Under the pieces are notes generated by a model. The model worked only from the letters and a program-made list of their open reading frames with translations. It made no database searches and was not told the DNA's origin. Positions 23,012 through 37,800 of a stretch of 64,000 nt of DNA are shown here, piece by piece. Numbering within the stretch: position 1 is the first letter of the stretch; each line of letters opens with the position of its first letter. Source of the stretch: Botryotinia globosa (taxonomy: Eukaryota; Ascomycota; Leotiomycetes; Helotiales; Sclerotiniaceae); assembly GCA_014898425.1 (NCBI GenBank), contig RCSZ01000002.1:3224001-3288000 (forward strand), given 5' to 3'. Made by a program: the position numbers and the translations under genes.

Positions 23012-23747
23012 GAAATTTTGTGTGTGTGTGTGTGTGTTTTATGGGGTGGTGTGAGGGAGATGTGATGGTGAGGAGACTTTCTGTGGGGATTTGAGAAATG
23101 GGTGATGGGTGATGATACTGTGGGATGGGTTGGATGGATTTTAATGTATGAGTATTTGTAAGTTATTTGTTGAGTTATTTGTTTTCTTTCTAGGATGTTG
23201 GTGTTTATGGCAGCTTTATTTTCGTTCTGAGAGTGGGAGAGAAATCGCGAGGTGATGGCAGGAGGAGGGTGTGACGCGATATGATGATACGATATGGTAT
23301 GATGTGGTATGATTCGATGAAAGATACGATGGACAATACGAGAGCATATGGGAACAGATTCAGTGGAAATCCAGTAGTCAGAATACTTGTTATATCATCC
23401 TTCAAATGTCAACTCCATTCAATCGATCGTGCGTGGAAATGTGATATTAGAATGGCTGTAGAAATGTTCGAAAGCGTAGATAACATTATAAATTCGTCGT
23501 CATACATATGCTTTGCACACTACTCTCGTATACAAAAATCACAATGTCACATAATTCTCATGGAAATTTATTTATGTAGGAAAGAATTTATGGGCCTACA
23601 AAAACGACAACATCCGGCATTGCCGGAAACAGCACCATAAGGAATATATACAAGAAACAAGATTCCTAAGACTCTTCATCCATTCTCCACCCACGCCTTA
23701 TCTCTTCATTCATCCCCCAATCTCCCCCTCTCTAGTCCATCGCAAAT
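23012..23747. other. Intergenic gap between convergent genes
   Basis: It holds a (TG)n run at about 23020-23037 and a degenerate ATGATACGATATGG-type run near 23280-23320. No coding frame is supported. Confidence 0.55.
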
Positions 23748-26401
<2,654 letters not shown>

Positions 26402-26406
26402 ATACC

Positions 26407-26576
26407 TATCGGGACATCGATCATGTGATCAAAGAGGGCACTGTATTAACTAGCATCACGCTAGTACTTCTTTATATATTTAATATCTAATTTCCTATAG
26501 TTAATAATAATTAAAAACGAATATAATTATATAAAACTAAATACTTACATTTATATCAATCAAATTGATACTAATA
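26407..26576 (+). repeat. Left LTR of the copia element
   Basis: 170 bp, beginning TATCGGGAC, probably from an original TGTC, and ending CTAATA. The outer 60 bp or so keep many G and C bases; the inner part is AT-rich. Confidence 0.93.
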
Positions 26577-27600
26577 TTAATTAGTAATATTACAAATTAG
26601 AGTTTTAAACTTTATTAAAAACACTAGGTGTTTTTATATAATATTTAGAATTAATAGAAATTCTAAAGAGATTATAAAGAAAATATTATTATATCAGGTA
26701 TAATACACTATCTCTTTTTATAATATTAAAAAGTATACTCCAAATAATTATATTGAAAAGATATATTTAAAAAGTTTGATCTTATCAAATATAACAAATC
26801 GATTTTGTGTTTATTATATATTCACTTTTGTATTGTATATTATACTAAATAAAACAAAGACTTTTATTACTTTTTATATCTATAAGAGATTCTCTTATAT
26901 ATACAAATATATATATATCTATAACAACTTTCGAAATACTTCTATCCATATATATAATTATATTAGAAAACAACACTACCCTAATTAAGAATATTATCAA
27001 TAAAAATATATATATAAAAGAGAAAAAGGAAGAGTATAAGAAATAGTTCAACTTATTAAAAGCAATATTAGATAATAAAAGAGTTATTATTATTAATAAT
27101 AAAAAGCTTATTAAATATATCAAATTCAAATATAAATAATACAATTATAAAGATATTAATAATAATAATTTAACAAAAATCTTTTATTATAACTTTAGGA
27201 TATTTATAATTATATAATTCACGAAAATCTATTAGATTTATATATAAAAGTTATATATAATATTATATACTCAAAGAATATACCTATTAAAAATAAATAT
27301 TAAAATATCTATAGCTTTATTTAAACAATTTTATAAAATTATTATTAATAAATAAATAAAAGTATAAATTCAAAAAGCTTTAAAAAATATTAATATCAAA
27401 AAATCCAAATTTAAATTCGAAATTATTTGTAAATTTATTAAAAACGATTTTAAATATATAAACAAAAATAATGAAAATGAATATAATAAGAATAATAATA
27501 TAAGAGATTCTAATAATAAGGATAGTGATAGTAATAGAGACAATAAAGATTATAAATCTTGAAAAAATAAGATATTAATATTATATTTCAATATACAATC

Positions 27601-28033
27601 TGTCAGGGAGCGATCACCTGATAGGGTTTATATAGTAGATCCACTGTTCCGAACATATTCGGAACACTCCATGCTTTTATAGATTAATAGTAAAGTGGAT
27701 TAATTCTAACATTGTATTCCAAATACAAGAGTATCTTATTCTGAGCTTCTTATTCAATGAATTTGAATAAAGATAAATTGTACTTTGAATTCAATCTCAA
27801 TGATTGATTTAACTACAACTATTATACCTTTAGTATTCTATATTTATAAACCTATATTTATAAAGAGCTAACTCTTTCCTGATTAATATATACCAGATGA
27901 ATCTATACAAAACAAAGATAAGTATTAGGAAATAATCACCTAACAGAGTTTATATAATAGATCCATTGTTCCAAACATATTCGGAACACTCCATGCTTTT
28001 ATAAGTTAGTAATAAAGTAAATCAACCCTAACA
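27601..28033. mobile_element. Nested TRIM-like element (miniature LTR retroelement)
   Basis: Two direct repeats of exactly 111 bp (27601-27711 and 27923-28033) enclose 211 bp without coding potential. They start TGTCAGG/TATTAGG and end CTAACA, and differ only by transitions. Flanking 5-mers are CAATC (27596-27600) and TAATC (28034-28038), a target duplication apart from one C/T change. The size and structure fit a terminal-repeat retrotransposon in miniature that inserted into the copia element. Each repeat carries an internal hairpin, GTTCCGAA-CATA-TTCGGAAC (27646-27665). Confidence 0.85.
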
Positions 28034-31000
28034 TAATCTCTTATTAATTTATTAAAATTTTATATTAATAATAAGAAATATAATAGAAATAATAATAATT
28101 TCAACTTCAAACTTTTGATATTTTATAAAATCTTATAATATATAAAGGTATCTATAGATATATATTATAAAATATTTCTAATTATACTCAAAGAAAGTAT
28201 ATTTCAATTCTTTTATATTAATTATAGTTTACTATTATTAATATTCAAAGAACTTTATATTTATATATAAAATAATTTCGAAAAAGATAAATATCAACAA
28301 AATATATTATCGAAATGAAATAATATTATTTTGAAATCAATTAAAAAAGAGTATAGAAATAAGCTATTTAATAAATATTTTATAATTATAATCAAGCAAT
28401 TATATATATTATAATATCAATTCGATTCTGTTATAAAACAAATATTTTATTTTTACAATAAATTTATATTTGTTTGTAAAAATATAAAGGTATATAATCT
28501 AGTTTATTTTGATTTTAAGAAAAAGATATCTGATTTGATTAATTAATTATGATAATCTATTAGTATATAAAAGAGATTATATAAGAATAGAGGGAATATA
28601 ATATTATTTATTAATAGGAAATTTTATAGCAATAATAATTATAGTAATAATCGAAGTGATTCTAGGGATTCCAGGAATAATAATAATTTTAGAAACAATT
28701 TGTATAACAAATAATAATATTCAGGTTTTTTTAATCAATGTAATCATTACTGAATATACAAAAAAGAAGGATATCGATTAATGAAATACTTTAAAGAAAA
28801 ATAAAATAAAAATAAATGTAAATACAAAAAAAAGATTAAAAACAATAATAATAATGTATTTAATAAGTATTATAATTAATAAATAATTAAATATAAGGAA
28901 AAGACTATTAATACAGAATCTGATTCAAAAATCGAAATAGGCTTGTTTTTTATAAACCTTGATATTGAAAATAATACAAATAAAACATTTTTTATAAATT
29001 CCAAGTCTATCAATAACTAGAAAATATTTAATTAATTATTATTTAATATAATATTATATATAATAATTAGAAATCCTATTAAAACAATTTTATCTGTAAA
29101 AAATATAATAAATATCTTTTATACAAGTTATATAAGTAAAGAATTCTTCAATATATATATTAATATAATATATATAAAAAAGTTTATAATTGGGATTGAA
29201 TAATATTATATATAAAAACAAATCTATTCAATTGAATATAATCCATTAATAACAAAAACTACAAATATATATTTCAAAAAAAGAATTGCAATATTAATAG
29301 AATTATTTCAAATTGTTATATTATTTGAAAATATTGATTTCTATATTATAAATATTAATATTCTATTCCTATTAAATTTTAAAGATATAGATTATTTTAA
29401 AGTGTTTTATAACAATATTATTAATTAGTTTATTATTTTAAAAAATAAATACTCTATTATTAGAAGATATAGATATATATTTTTAATATAAAAAATAAAT
29501 ATAAATTAATTTATTCAAAAATTGATTTATTAGAACGATTATTATTTAATAATTATAGAATTACAATATTTATATTGATAATTTGATTACTTATTAATAT
29601 AACGTTTTTATAATGTATTATAATGAATAGGTTATAATAAAAATAGTAATATTATTAAATATTTTATTAAATATTATAAATATTATCAAATATATAATAA
29701 ATCATTAGAATATTTTAAATTCATTTTATCAAAAAATATTGAATTCAATTATACTATTTACATTGATATTATATATATTATAAATAATCTGGTTTTATAT
29801 ATTATTGATAAAATAATATATTATTAAATAATTCGATTTCTTGAAAACATTTTTATTAAATATACATTCAATAATTTCAGAAAATATTGAATTGATATAT
29901 ATATTAAACTGTTAAACTATATCATTTACAATATCGAAAAGAATTTTATAAATAAAGAATTTATTCAAAATATAAAATCTATATCGATCACTATCAAAAA
30001 TATATCTATCAAAATATACAATTCTATAGATATTATCAAAAGATATTATCATTTATTATATTACATATATAAAATTTTAATAAAAGAATTTGAAAATAAT
30101 AATCTAATTAAAATAATAATTTTTTAAATAATAATAAAAACTATAAATAATATAATAAAGCCAAATGAACTTATTCCTATATTATTAGTTTATAGAATAT
30201 ATTTTAAATTAAATAATATTAATTCACTAATTGTAATAATTATTTAATATATAAAAACTATAAAAAAAGCTATAATAAAAATATATTATATTCGAGCTAA
30301 GAGATAAGTTATAAAGATATTGAAATTGAGGAATAAATTATTTATAATATTTATTCTTATTTTATTATTAAATTCAAAAGTTTTAATATAGAAAAAAGGA
30401 AAAGGTAATAATATATTGGGTAAATAGATTAGATTATATATTTTGATTAAAATAAATAGGGAGATATATAAAATAAAACTTTCCAATAGATCAATTAAAT
30501 TCTGATTTATATTTATATAACCCTTTTATATAGAATCTAAAAAAATAAAATCGAAAAATAATTATACAAATAATAACAATAATAATATTATAATTATTGA
30601 TATATTGTATATAGAGATATTACAATTCCAAATATTATTATTAATAGTACAATTAAATATATAATTATATTATTATATAAAAAATAATTTAATTAAAATA
30701 ATCAATATAATAAATATTAATAAATATTAATAAAGAATATATTATAAAATCATTATAATTAATTATATTTTTGTAAAATAATATATCTATAAGATATATA
30801 GAATTGTAATATAAAAAAGTTAATAGATTAATAAAGAGTGGAGTTTTTAAGATTATTTTAAAAAATAATATTTTGTTTGGAATAAGATTTTTCAAATTAT
30901 ATTTTATTAATAAAATAAAAGAAGAGGGTATTGATAGAGTATATACGAAATTACAATTAATGGTTTAGGTATATCAAAATAAAAATAAAACTATTATTTT

Positions 31001-31299
31001 AATATAGTTATTTATTATTCAATATATTAATTAATATATTATTCTTATATTTATTATTATTTTATAAATATTAAATAAATATATTTAAGTTTATTTATAG
31101 AATATTATATAAGTATATATTCAATTGATTATAATTTTGAATAAATCTATTTATATAAAAACATCAAAAAAGATTAGATTTAAAAATAGATATATTCTAT
31201 ATATTATAAAATCTTTGTATAGTATTTTTGAAGTAAAAAATCATTAATTTAGGATTTATTATAATTATTATAAGAATAAACTGAATATAATATAGTTTA

Positions 31300-32330
31300 T
31301 ATATAACCCTTGTTTATTTTACTCAATTAACAGCATTAATATTATAGAGCTTCAAATTGATAATACTTTTATAGTTGTAAATAAGAGATTTGTATATTTA
31401 GAACAAAAGCAATTAAATAAAATCAATTTTATAATCAAAAATAAAGAGCAATTTATAGAAAACTATTTATTTAGATTTAATAACTGTTTAATTATTTTCA
31501 AAAATGATAAGATTTATTTCAATCAAAAGAAACAATGTAATAATATTAGAATAATTATAATTAAGAATATTGATATATATAGAATAAAAGAAAAAGTTTG
31601 GAAAAATATTATTTCGAAAAATCAATATATTATTCAATATATAAGGGGAGTATATATTGCAATTATATATTAATTAAAAGTATTTTATTATCTTTTTATT
31701 ACTATCTAGATAATAGATCTGAAGAAAGAAAATATAAATAAGTTTAATAAAATTATTAAGTGATAAATGGATAATCTGAAAAAAAAGATTCATATTTATA
31801 TCTTTAGATATAAATTCTATTAAATTAATTATCTTTACTAATACATTATTTACTAATAATATTGATTTATTATTACAAATTAACTATATAATTTGTTTAA
31901 TGAATAAATATAATAATATTAATATTATATATTAGATATCAGTTAAATATAAGAGAATCACTAGAAATATATTAGCTTTTGAATTATATATATTGATTCT
32001 AGGCTTTGATATTGAAGCTGTTATTAAAAGCATTATTAATATTATTCTCAAATTTAAAAAGCTAATATTATTTATATTTTATATAAATTCAAAGTTATTA
32101 TATAACCTATTGACTAAACTCAATACAAATATGGAAAAATAGTTTCTAATTGATATTATAATTTTAAAATAATATTATAAGAATAAAGAGATTACGGAGA
32201 TTAAATAGATTAATGAGAAATCGAACTTTATGAATGTTATAACCAAAAACAATATATATCAAATATTAAAAGATTTAATTGATATTAATAAAATAGTTAT
32301 TAAAATAATGTATTGAATAGAAAAGGGATA
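31300..32330 (+). pseudogene. Copia reverse transcriptase and RNase H remnants
   Basis: Eroded frames retain the spacing of the copia RT C-terminus and RNase H domain, with conserved Trp and Gln codons turned into stops as RIP would do. Not translatable. Confidence 0.8.
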
Positions 32331-32426
32331 GTAATATAAGAGCTAAATAAAACTAAAAGAATATTATATCTAAAATGGATTATAAATTAAAATATATAAT
32401 TATATTTATCTTTAGAAAGTTATTAG

Positions 32427-32596
32427 TATTAGAATATCAATTATATAATCAAAAAAAGTATTATATTAATTAGTATTACACTAATGCTTCCCTATATATT
32501 TAGTATCTAGCTTTCTATAGTTAATAATGATTAAGAACGAATACAATCATATAGAACTAAGTACTTATACTTATATCAACCAAGTTGATATCAACA
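32427..32596 (+). repeat. Right LTR of the copia element
   Basis: 170 bp, beginning TATTAGAAT and ending ATCAACA. Here the inner (left) part is the more mutated and the outer part the better preserved. Confidence 0.93.
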
Positions 32597-32601
32597 ATAC
32601 C

Positions 32602-33619
32602 CTTTAGATTCTAGAGTAGATTGTAGAATAGAATCCCATTTCAAGAGCATAGTATTCAATATGTAGTAAATAGAATCTATGGAGAAATTTAAGGGAAAAG
32701 TGATATTGTAGTAGTTTTAGATTCTACTCTCCACCTATAGAATCAATTCTCCTCCGATGGATTTCACTCTTGACCTATATAATCTACTCTCCACCTATCG
32801 AATTTACCCTCTCCCTACAGATTTTGTCCTCCGCCCATGGATGTCACTCCCCTCTTATAGATTCCATGCTTGCCCTATAGAATCTCCTTTTACACTCTAG
32901 GTTTCACCCTCCACTTATATTATTTACCCTCCCGCTATAGAATCTAGTCTGAAGTAGCCTCTATATAGAATCTGCTATAGATTCTAGGAGCATGAGAGTG
33001 ATCTACCGTATTTTGAATTTATTCTCCAAAGAAAAAAGCATTCAATTCATGTTTTTCTTCCCTCAGTTCCAGTTACAATTCAAATTAGATACCCAAAACC
33101 CCGATACCCATATAAATACTTGACCACCTACAACCGCCCTAAAATTCCTATGCTCTTCTCTCATAATCTTTTCATATGTCCTACCCCATCTCCTTCCATC
33201 TTCCCCCTGCTACATTCAGATTTACCTCTTTCACTTGCTCAAATGACCAAAACAAAAAACTAAAGATGAAACAATATGTATTAATATATTCTCACACAGC
33301 ACCCTTTGCCCTGAATCCAAATATACAAATACCATACCATTACCTCCCCTTTTCTTACAGTCTCCTCTTTTCACAGTCTCCTCTCTTTACAATCTCCTTC
33401 TTTCACAACCCTATATCTTCCTACTTCTTAAAGGAAATACCCTCCGCCATTCAAGTCCTCTCAAAAAAAAAAAAAAGATGCAACGAATGAGATCACATAC
33501 ATTTACATCACCGCCCCTTCCAAGACCTAAATACATAAAACCCAATCCCAATTTACATTCTCCTTCTAATTTCGATTTCACTTCCAATCTCAAGTATATA
33601 TATAATCATCGATGACTCA
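32602..33619. other. Non-RIP island between elements
   Basis: Base composition returns to normal here. It holds the 20-bp repeat array listed separately and then pyrimidine-rich sequence. The open frame at 33176-33490 is low complexity and I do not support it as a gene. Confidence 0.5.
32720..32979. repeat. Degenerate 20-bp tandem repeat, 11-13 copies
   Basis: Eleven consecutive 20-bp units without length change run from 32720 to 32939, with a consensus near GATTCTACTCTCCACCTATA. Two further, weaker units stay in phase to 32979. Units differ at several positions, but the start (GAATC/GATTT) and end (CTATA/CCATG) are recurrent. Confidence 0.85.
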
Positions 33620-33621
33620 TA

Positions 33622-34038
33622 CTTGACGGACCCCACTTTTATACTAAAATATATCTATTTGAATAATTAATAATTGATTTAAATAATAATAAAGTAATCT
33701 ATAAACTTTATTGAAATTTTATTTAGAATCTAAAAAATAAATTAAAATTTGGAATTTATTTTTATTGATTTTTGTTTTGAATTATAAAGTTTAGAAATCC
33801 ATTAATTATATTTTAGATTTATTTTATTAATAAAATTCTAATAACATCTCACATACATTTTTTTCAATTCTATATTATTTAACCAAAAAAATCTTTTGAA
33901 ATGTAAAAGTTTTATTTATATATTCTCATAATAAAAGTCTTTTATATTTCAAAAAGAATTTATAATAAATTCTATATTTTCTATCAATATATTGAAGTAA
34001 AATATATGTATTTTAGGATAACACTGGGGTCCGTCAAG
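33622..34038. mobile_element. MITE with TA target duplication (Tc1/mariner or pogo type)
   Basis: The 417-bp element has imperfect terminal inverted repeats of about 40 bp, beginning CTTGACGGACCCCA at the left and TGGGGTCCGTCAAG at the right. It is flanked by TA on both sides. The interior is AT-rich and non-coding. Confidence 0.85.
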
Positions 34039-34040
34039 TA

Positions 34041-34613
34041 TAAGTGGCCTAGTACTGTACAAAGCCTATAAAACAATATAACTATCTACAATTCCTCTAT
34101 GAATTCCATTCCATTCCATCTCACTCTATTTTTTCTCTCCTTACCCTCTATATGCTTTTAATTCCTCCATCTTCCTCCTCACTCCACCAAGCTACTCGTT
34201 TTCCTCTCTACTCGCTAGCTCAGAATATACAAATGAACTTTAGAAACAAACAAAAAGTAAAACTCATAAATCTAGATATATCTCTCTCTCTCTCTATATA
34301 TACAATCTCAGAATCCAGATACATAAATCCCCATCCTTATTCAATGAAATTATTCATTCATTTATCTACTCAAATACCTATCTATACAATAACTACACAT
34401 AATCCCTTCCAATGGCCCAGAATCCTATCTTATATTCCTATTAATCTTATCTTCTCCTCTTCCAACCTCCTACAATTCCCTATCTTCCTATTTCTCTTAA
34501 TTACATACTTCCATTACTTCTATTACTTCCATCTCTCACTTCTTCACTCCCCACCAACTACTACCATCAACTAATTAACCAACCACCATACATCAACCCA
34601 ACCCAACGTAGAT
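34041..34613. other. Short non-RIP island
   Basis: Pyrimidine-rich, A-rich sequence with a (TC)n and (TA)n run near 34280-34300. The open frame at 34152-34574 is compositional; no motif supports it. Confidence 0.5.
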
Positions 34614-34618
34614 CCCAA

Positions 34619-34768
34619 TGTCAAGGTACGGGTAAAGACTTATATTGTACCATAAGGGTTTTAAGTACTATAAAAGATTGAGGCTCTATTATAAGAAATA
34701 GGGTATATTAAGAGTATATTAAAAGTTTATGCCTGAAATACAAAAGTAATGTAATTAGTGTTGTAATA
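34619..34768 (-). repeat. Left LTR of the gypsy element
   Basis: 150 bp. The outer 55 bp keep more G and C than the matching part of the right LTR; the inner part is mutated. Confidence 0.93.
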
Positions 34769-35844
34769 ATATCCCCTCTCTAAAGCTTGTTTATTCTAAG
34801 TAAATTAAGATATAAAGTAACTTTATTATTTTTTAATAAAGTTATAAGGAATTGATTTAATATTGATTAAATAAAAATCCAAAACTCTTTGAAATAATAT
34901 TAAAACAATCTAATTTTTATTACAAGATTAAAACGAATTGTTTTTAAAATAATAATTAATTGATGGATTTTCTTTAATTTATCTAATTTTTATTTAAGAA
35001 TTATTATTAGTATAATAGTATTTAAGGTAATAAGCTTTTTGAATTCAATTTATACAAACAGATCTAATTTGTTTAAATATATTAGATGAAATATAATAAT
35101 TATTTCTTTTTAATTTCAAAGATTTTTAATTAATTGTTATAATAATAAGTAATGTTTTTATTTGATATAATAATGGAAATTGTATTCATTATAATAATCA
35201 AGAATCTCTTTGAATTTCTATTGTTTAATTTCCTTGTATATTTTATTATTTCTTTCGAAAATTTGGTTTTGATTTTTATATAATTTGATAACATTGATAA
35301 TATTTTGGCTTAATAATTCTGGTGAATAATAGAATAATTAAAGTAATGAATTGTAAAATATTAGAAAAATTTTGAAATTAATTGGAAATTGTAATAAACA
35401 AATCTATTTATAAACTTTAAGGATTTTATAAAAACTATTCTATTTATTATTACTCTTTTTTATTAGATAATTAGTTTTTATATTCTTTATATTAATCTAT
35501 ATCTTATTATCTTTTTTATAAAGAAAAATATCAGTTTGAATTCTATTAATATAATCTTTATATTTTTAAATCGATTAAATTGTAAGTGCTTTGAGTTTAA
35601 TTAAAATAAAATTAAATCTATTTGCAATCTTATTGGCTTTAAGGAATTCTCGTTTTCTTTAATATAATAGATTTAATAGAATTGATATAAATAATTCAAT
35701 TTTGAGATATAAATAATAACTATAATTAATAAAAAATAGGGATACATTAATGGTTTCTGATATAATATTATTTAATATAAATTTTGCAAATAGAAATCAA
35801 TTAAATTAATTATTTTGATAGAAATTTATAAAAATATAAAAATA

Positions 35845-36057
35845 TTACTCTATTATAGCATTAATTCTTTTTGTTTGGCTATTGAATTTGGAATAGAATA
35901 AAAAAGATTGTTTCAAAGTAATCGATAAATATTTGGATAGATATTTCCAGAATTTAAAGATAAATTGGGAACCTTTATTGAATATAATATTATTGGAAAT
36001 ATTATATAAGCAATATATCTTTTCAATAAATCGATTCATAAGTTTCTTTATAAACAA
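35845..36057 (-). pseudogene. Gypsy integrase remnant
   Basis: A 70-codon open stretch keeps the pattern of the integrase core: NKGSQFIFKFWKYL, compare DRGPQF..FW, then NSQTKRINAIIE, compare DGQTERVN..IE. Key acidic positions are mutated. Confidence 0.8.
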
Positions 36058-37549
36058 TTCTATTATTAATATAAAATATTATATTTTGATTAAATAGTAA
36101 ATAATTATAATAATATATTAATATTTCTTTCTATAGTATTTACTAATTAATAATAATGTAATATAATCGATAGAAATATTTGATTAGGAATAAAACAATA
36201 TTAATAAAAGTTCAAGGAATCCAGATATAATAAAACGGAAAGTTTTAATACGAAAATAGAGTTAATAAATTTATACAAATATCTTAATTTCTTTAGATAT
36301 ATTAGATTATTAATATATATAAAAAATAAAATCAACAGTTTTAATACAATCTGAATATCCAGCTAATCCAATTGAATGTATACAATATATAATCTGTATA
36401 CAAAGTTCAATAAAAAAAGAAACAAAAAAGTGGTTGTAATAAAAGATCTTATTATTAATTAATCTATAATTTTGTAAGGTTATCCAAAAATTCTTTTGAA
36501 TATCTAATAATTAATAGTGGATAGAAAAGTTTCGAAGTATTATATATATAATTATAATTAATTTGAATAATTTATATACTTTATTAATAAGATTGTTAAT
36601 CGATTTATTGATATCAAAAATAATTATATTTATTGAAACTATAATTAAATCTAAATTACTATTCATTTATTAAATAATATCCTTGAATATAATAATATCG
36701 AATATTTATTTTGAAAAGATTATCTATAAGCAATTCTTAATTCAATTATTATTAGGATTGATATATATTAAATGATTTTTAATTTTATAATTCAAAATAT
36801 TGGGGTGAATAGTTTTATAATTAAATTGATATATAATATAAAAGTTGAATCCCAATAAGAATTTGGTTTATTTAGTTTGTTATTAATTTAGTATTTTTAT
36901 TGATATAAAATATTTGAGGTTTTTATAATCAATGATAATTTCAAATAATTTCTGAATATTATATAATTCTAGTTTTTATTTCTTTAATGATTTTATAATC
37001 GCTAGAAGTTTTTTATTATAAATCTTATAATTATATTTAATAATATTGTATTTTAATAAAAAATATATTATTAGATATAGATTTCCCTTATTATTATATT
37101 ATAAAAGGATATTATTTGTGGTTTAATTGGAAGTATTGATTTCGATTATTGTATAACAATAATAATCAAATATAATAAAAACCAGAATAAAGAAGAAAGT
37201 ATTTTTTAGTATTATAAAAGCATCTTTTTATTTAGAATTCCAGTTTTACATTTTTTTCTTTTTCAAAAAGTAATTAAGGGGCTTTACAATTTTGGAAAAA
37301 TTGTGAATAAAATATCAATAAAAATTAACAAATCCAAAAAAATATTAAAGATTTTTGAATTTAATTAATGATTTCCAATTGAATATAATATCGATTTTTT
37401 CCAGATTTATTTCTATATCTTTTAGAATAATAATTAAATCAAAATATTTAATTCTTTTTGTTTCGAATTTATATTTATTAATATTGATTTATAATCTGAT
37501 ATCAATTAATTGTTGAATAACCTTATAGATATATCCTTTATAATTTATA

Positions 37550-37800
37550 ATATTTTTGAAATAAATCAAAATATTATTTAAATATATTGTATAAATCCTA
37601 TTTAGAAGGTTAAAGAAAATATAATTGATATAGTTTTGGAATAAGATTGGTGTATTATAGAATCCGAAGGGTATTATTAATAATTTGAATAAATCAAAAT
37701 GAATAATAAAAATAGTTTTTTATTTATAGTTCTTTGTGATTTGTAATTTATTGAAGGCGGCGATAATATTAAATTTAATATAGATTTTAATATAATATAA
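37550..37800 (-). pseudogene. Gypsy reverse transcriptase remnant
   Basis: The minus-strand translation, interrupted by stops, retains the order of the RT block from LDLIAAYN-like through TPFGLCNAPATFQ-like to the YLDD-like site. The stops sit where Trp, Gln and Arg codons would be expected, consistent with RIP. Confidence 0.75.

Larger units (their letters stand above)
26407..32596 (+). mobile_element. Ty1/copia LTR retrotransposon, full length, RIP-degraded
   Basis: Two 170-bp LTRs (26407-26576 and 32427-32596) enclose an AT-rich interior, and the 5-bp direct repeat ATACC flanks the element (26402-26406, 32597-32601). The LTRs align without gaps, and every difference I found is a C/T or G/A transition. 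Eroded translation still shows copia order and motifs on the plus strand: a reverse transcriptase stretch (ELQIDNTF, compare LQVDDT) at about 31300-31580, and RNase H at about 31640-32330, including the remnant LTKLNTNMEK and the segment KEITEIK. Stop codons occur throughout, so it is inactive. A second element is nested at 27601-28033. Confidence 0.95.

Noticed and set aside
32720..32979. CRISPR-like regular repeat
   Set aside because: Units are contiguous without spacers and strongly diverged, and the host is a fungus.
33176..33490. 104-codon open frame in the island between elements
   Set aside because: Pyrimidine-rich low-complexity composition, no motif; the same holds for 34152-34574.
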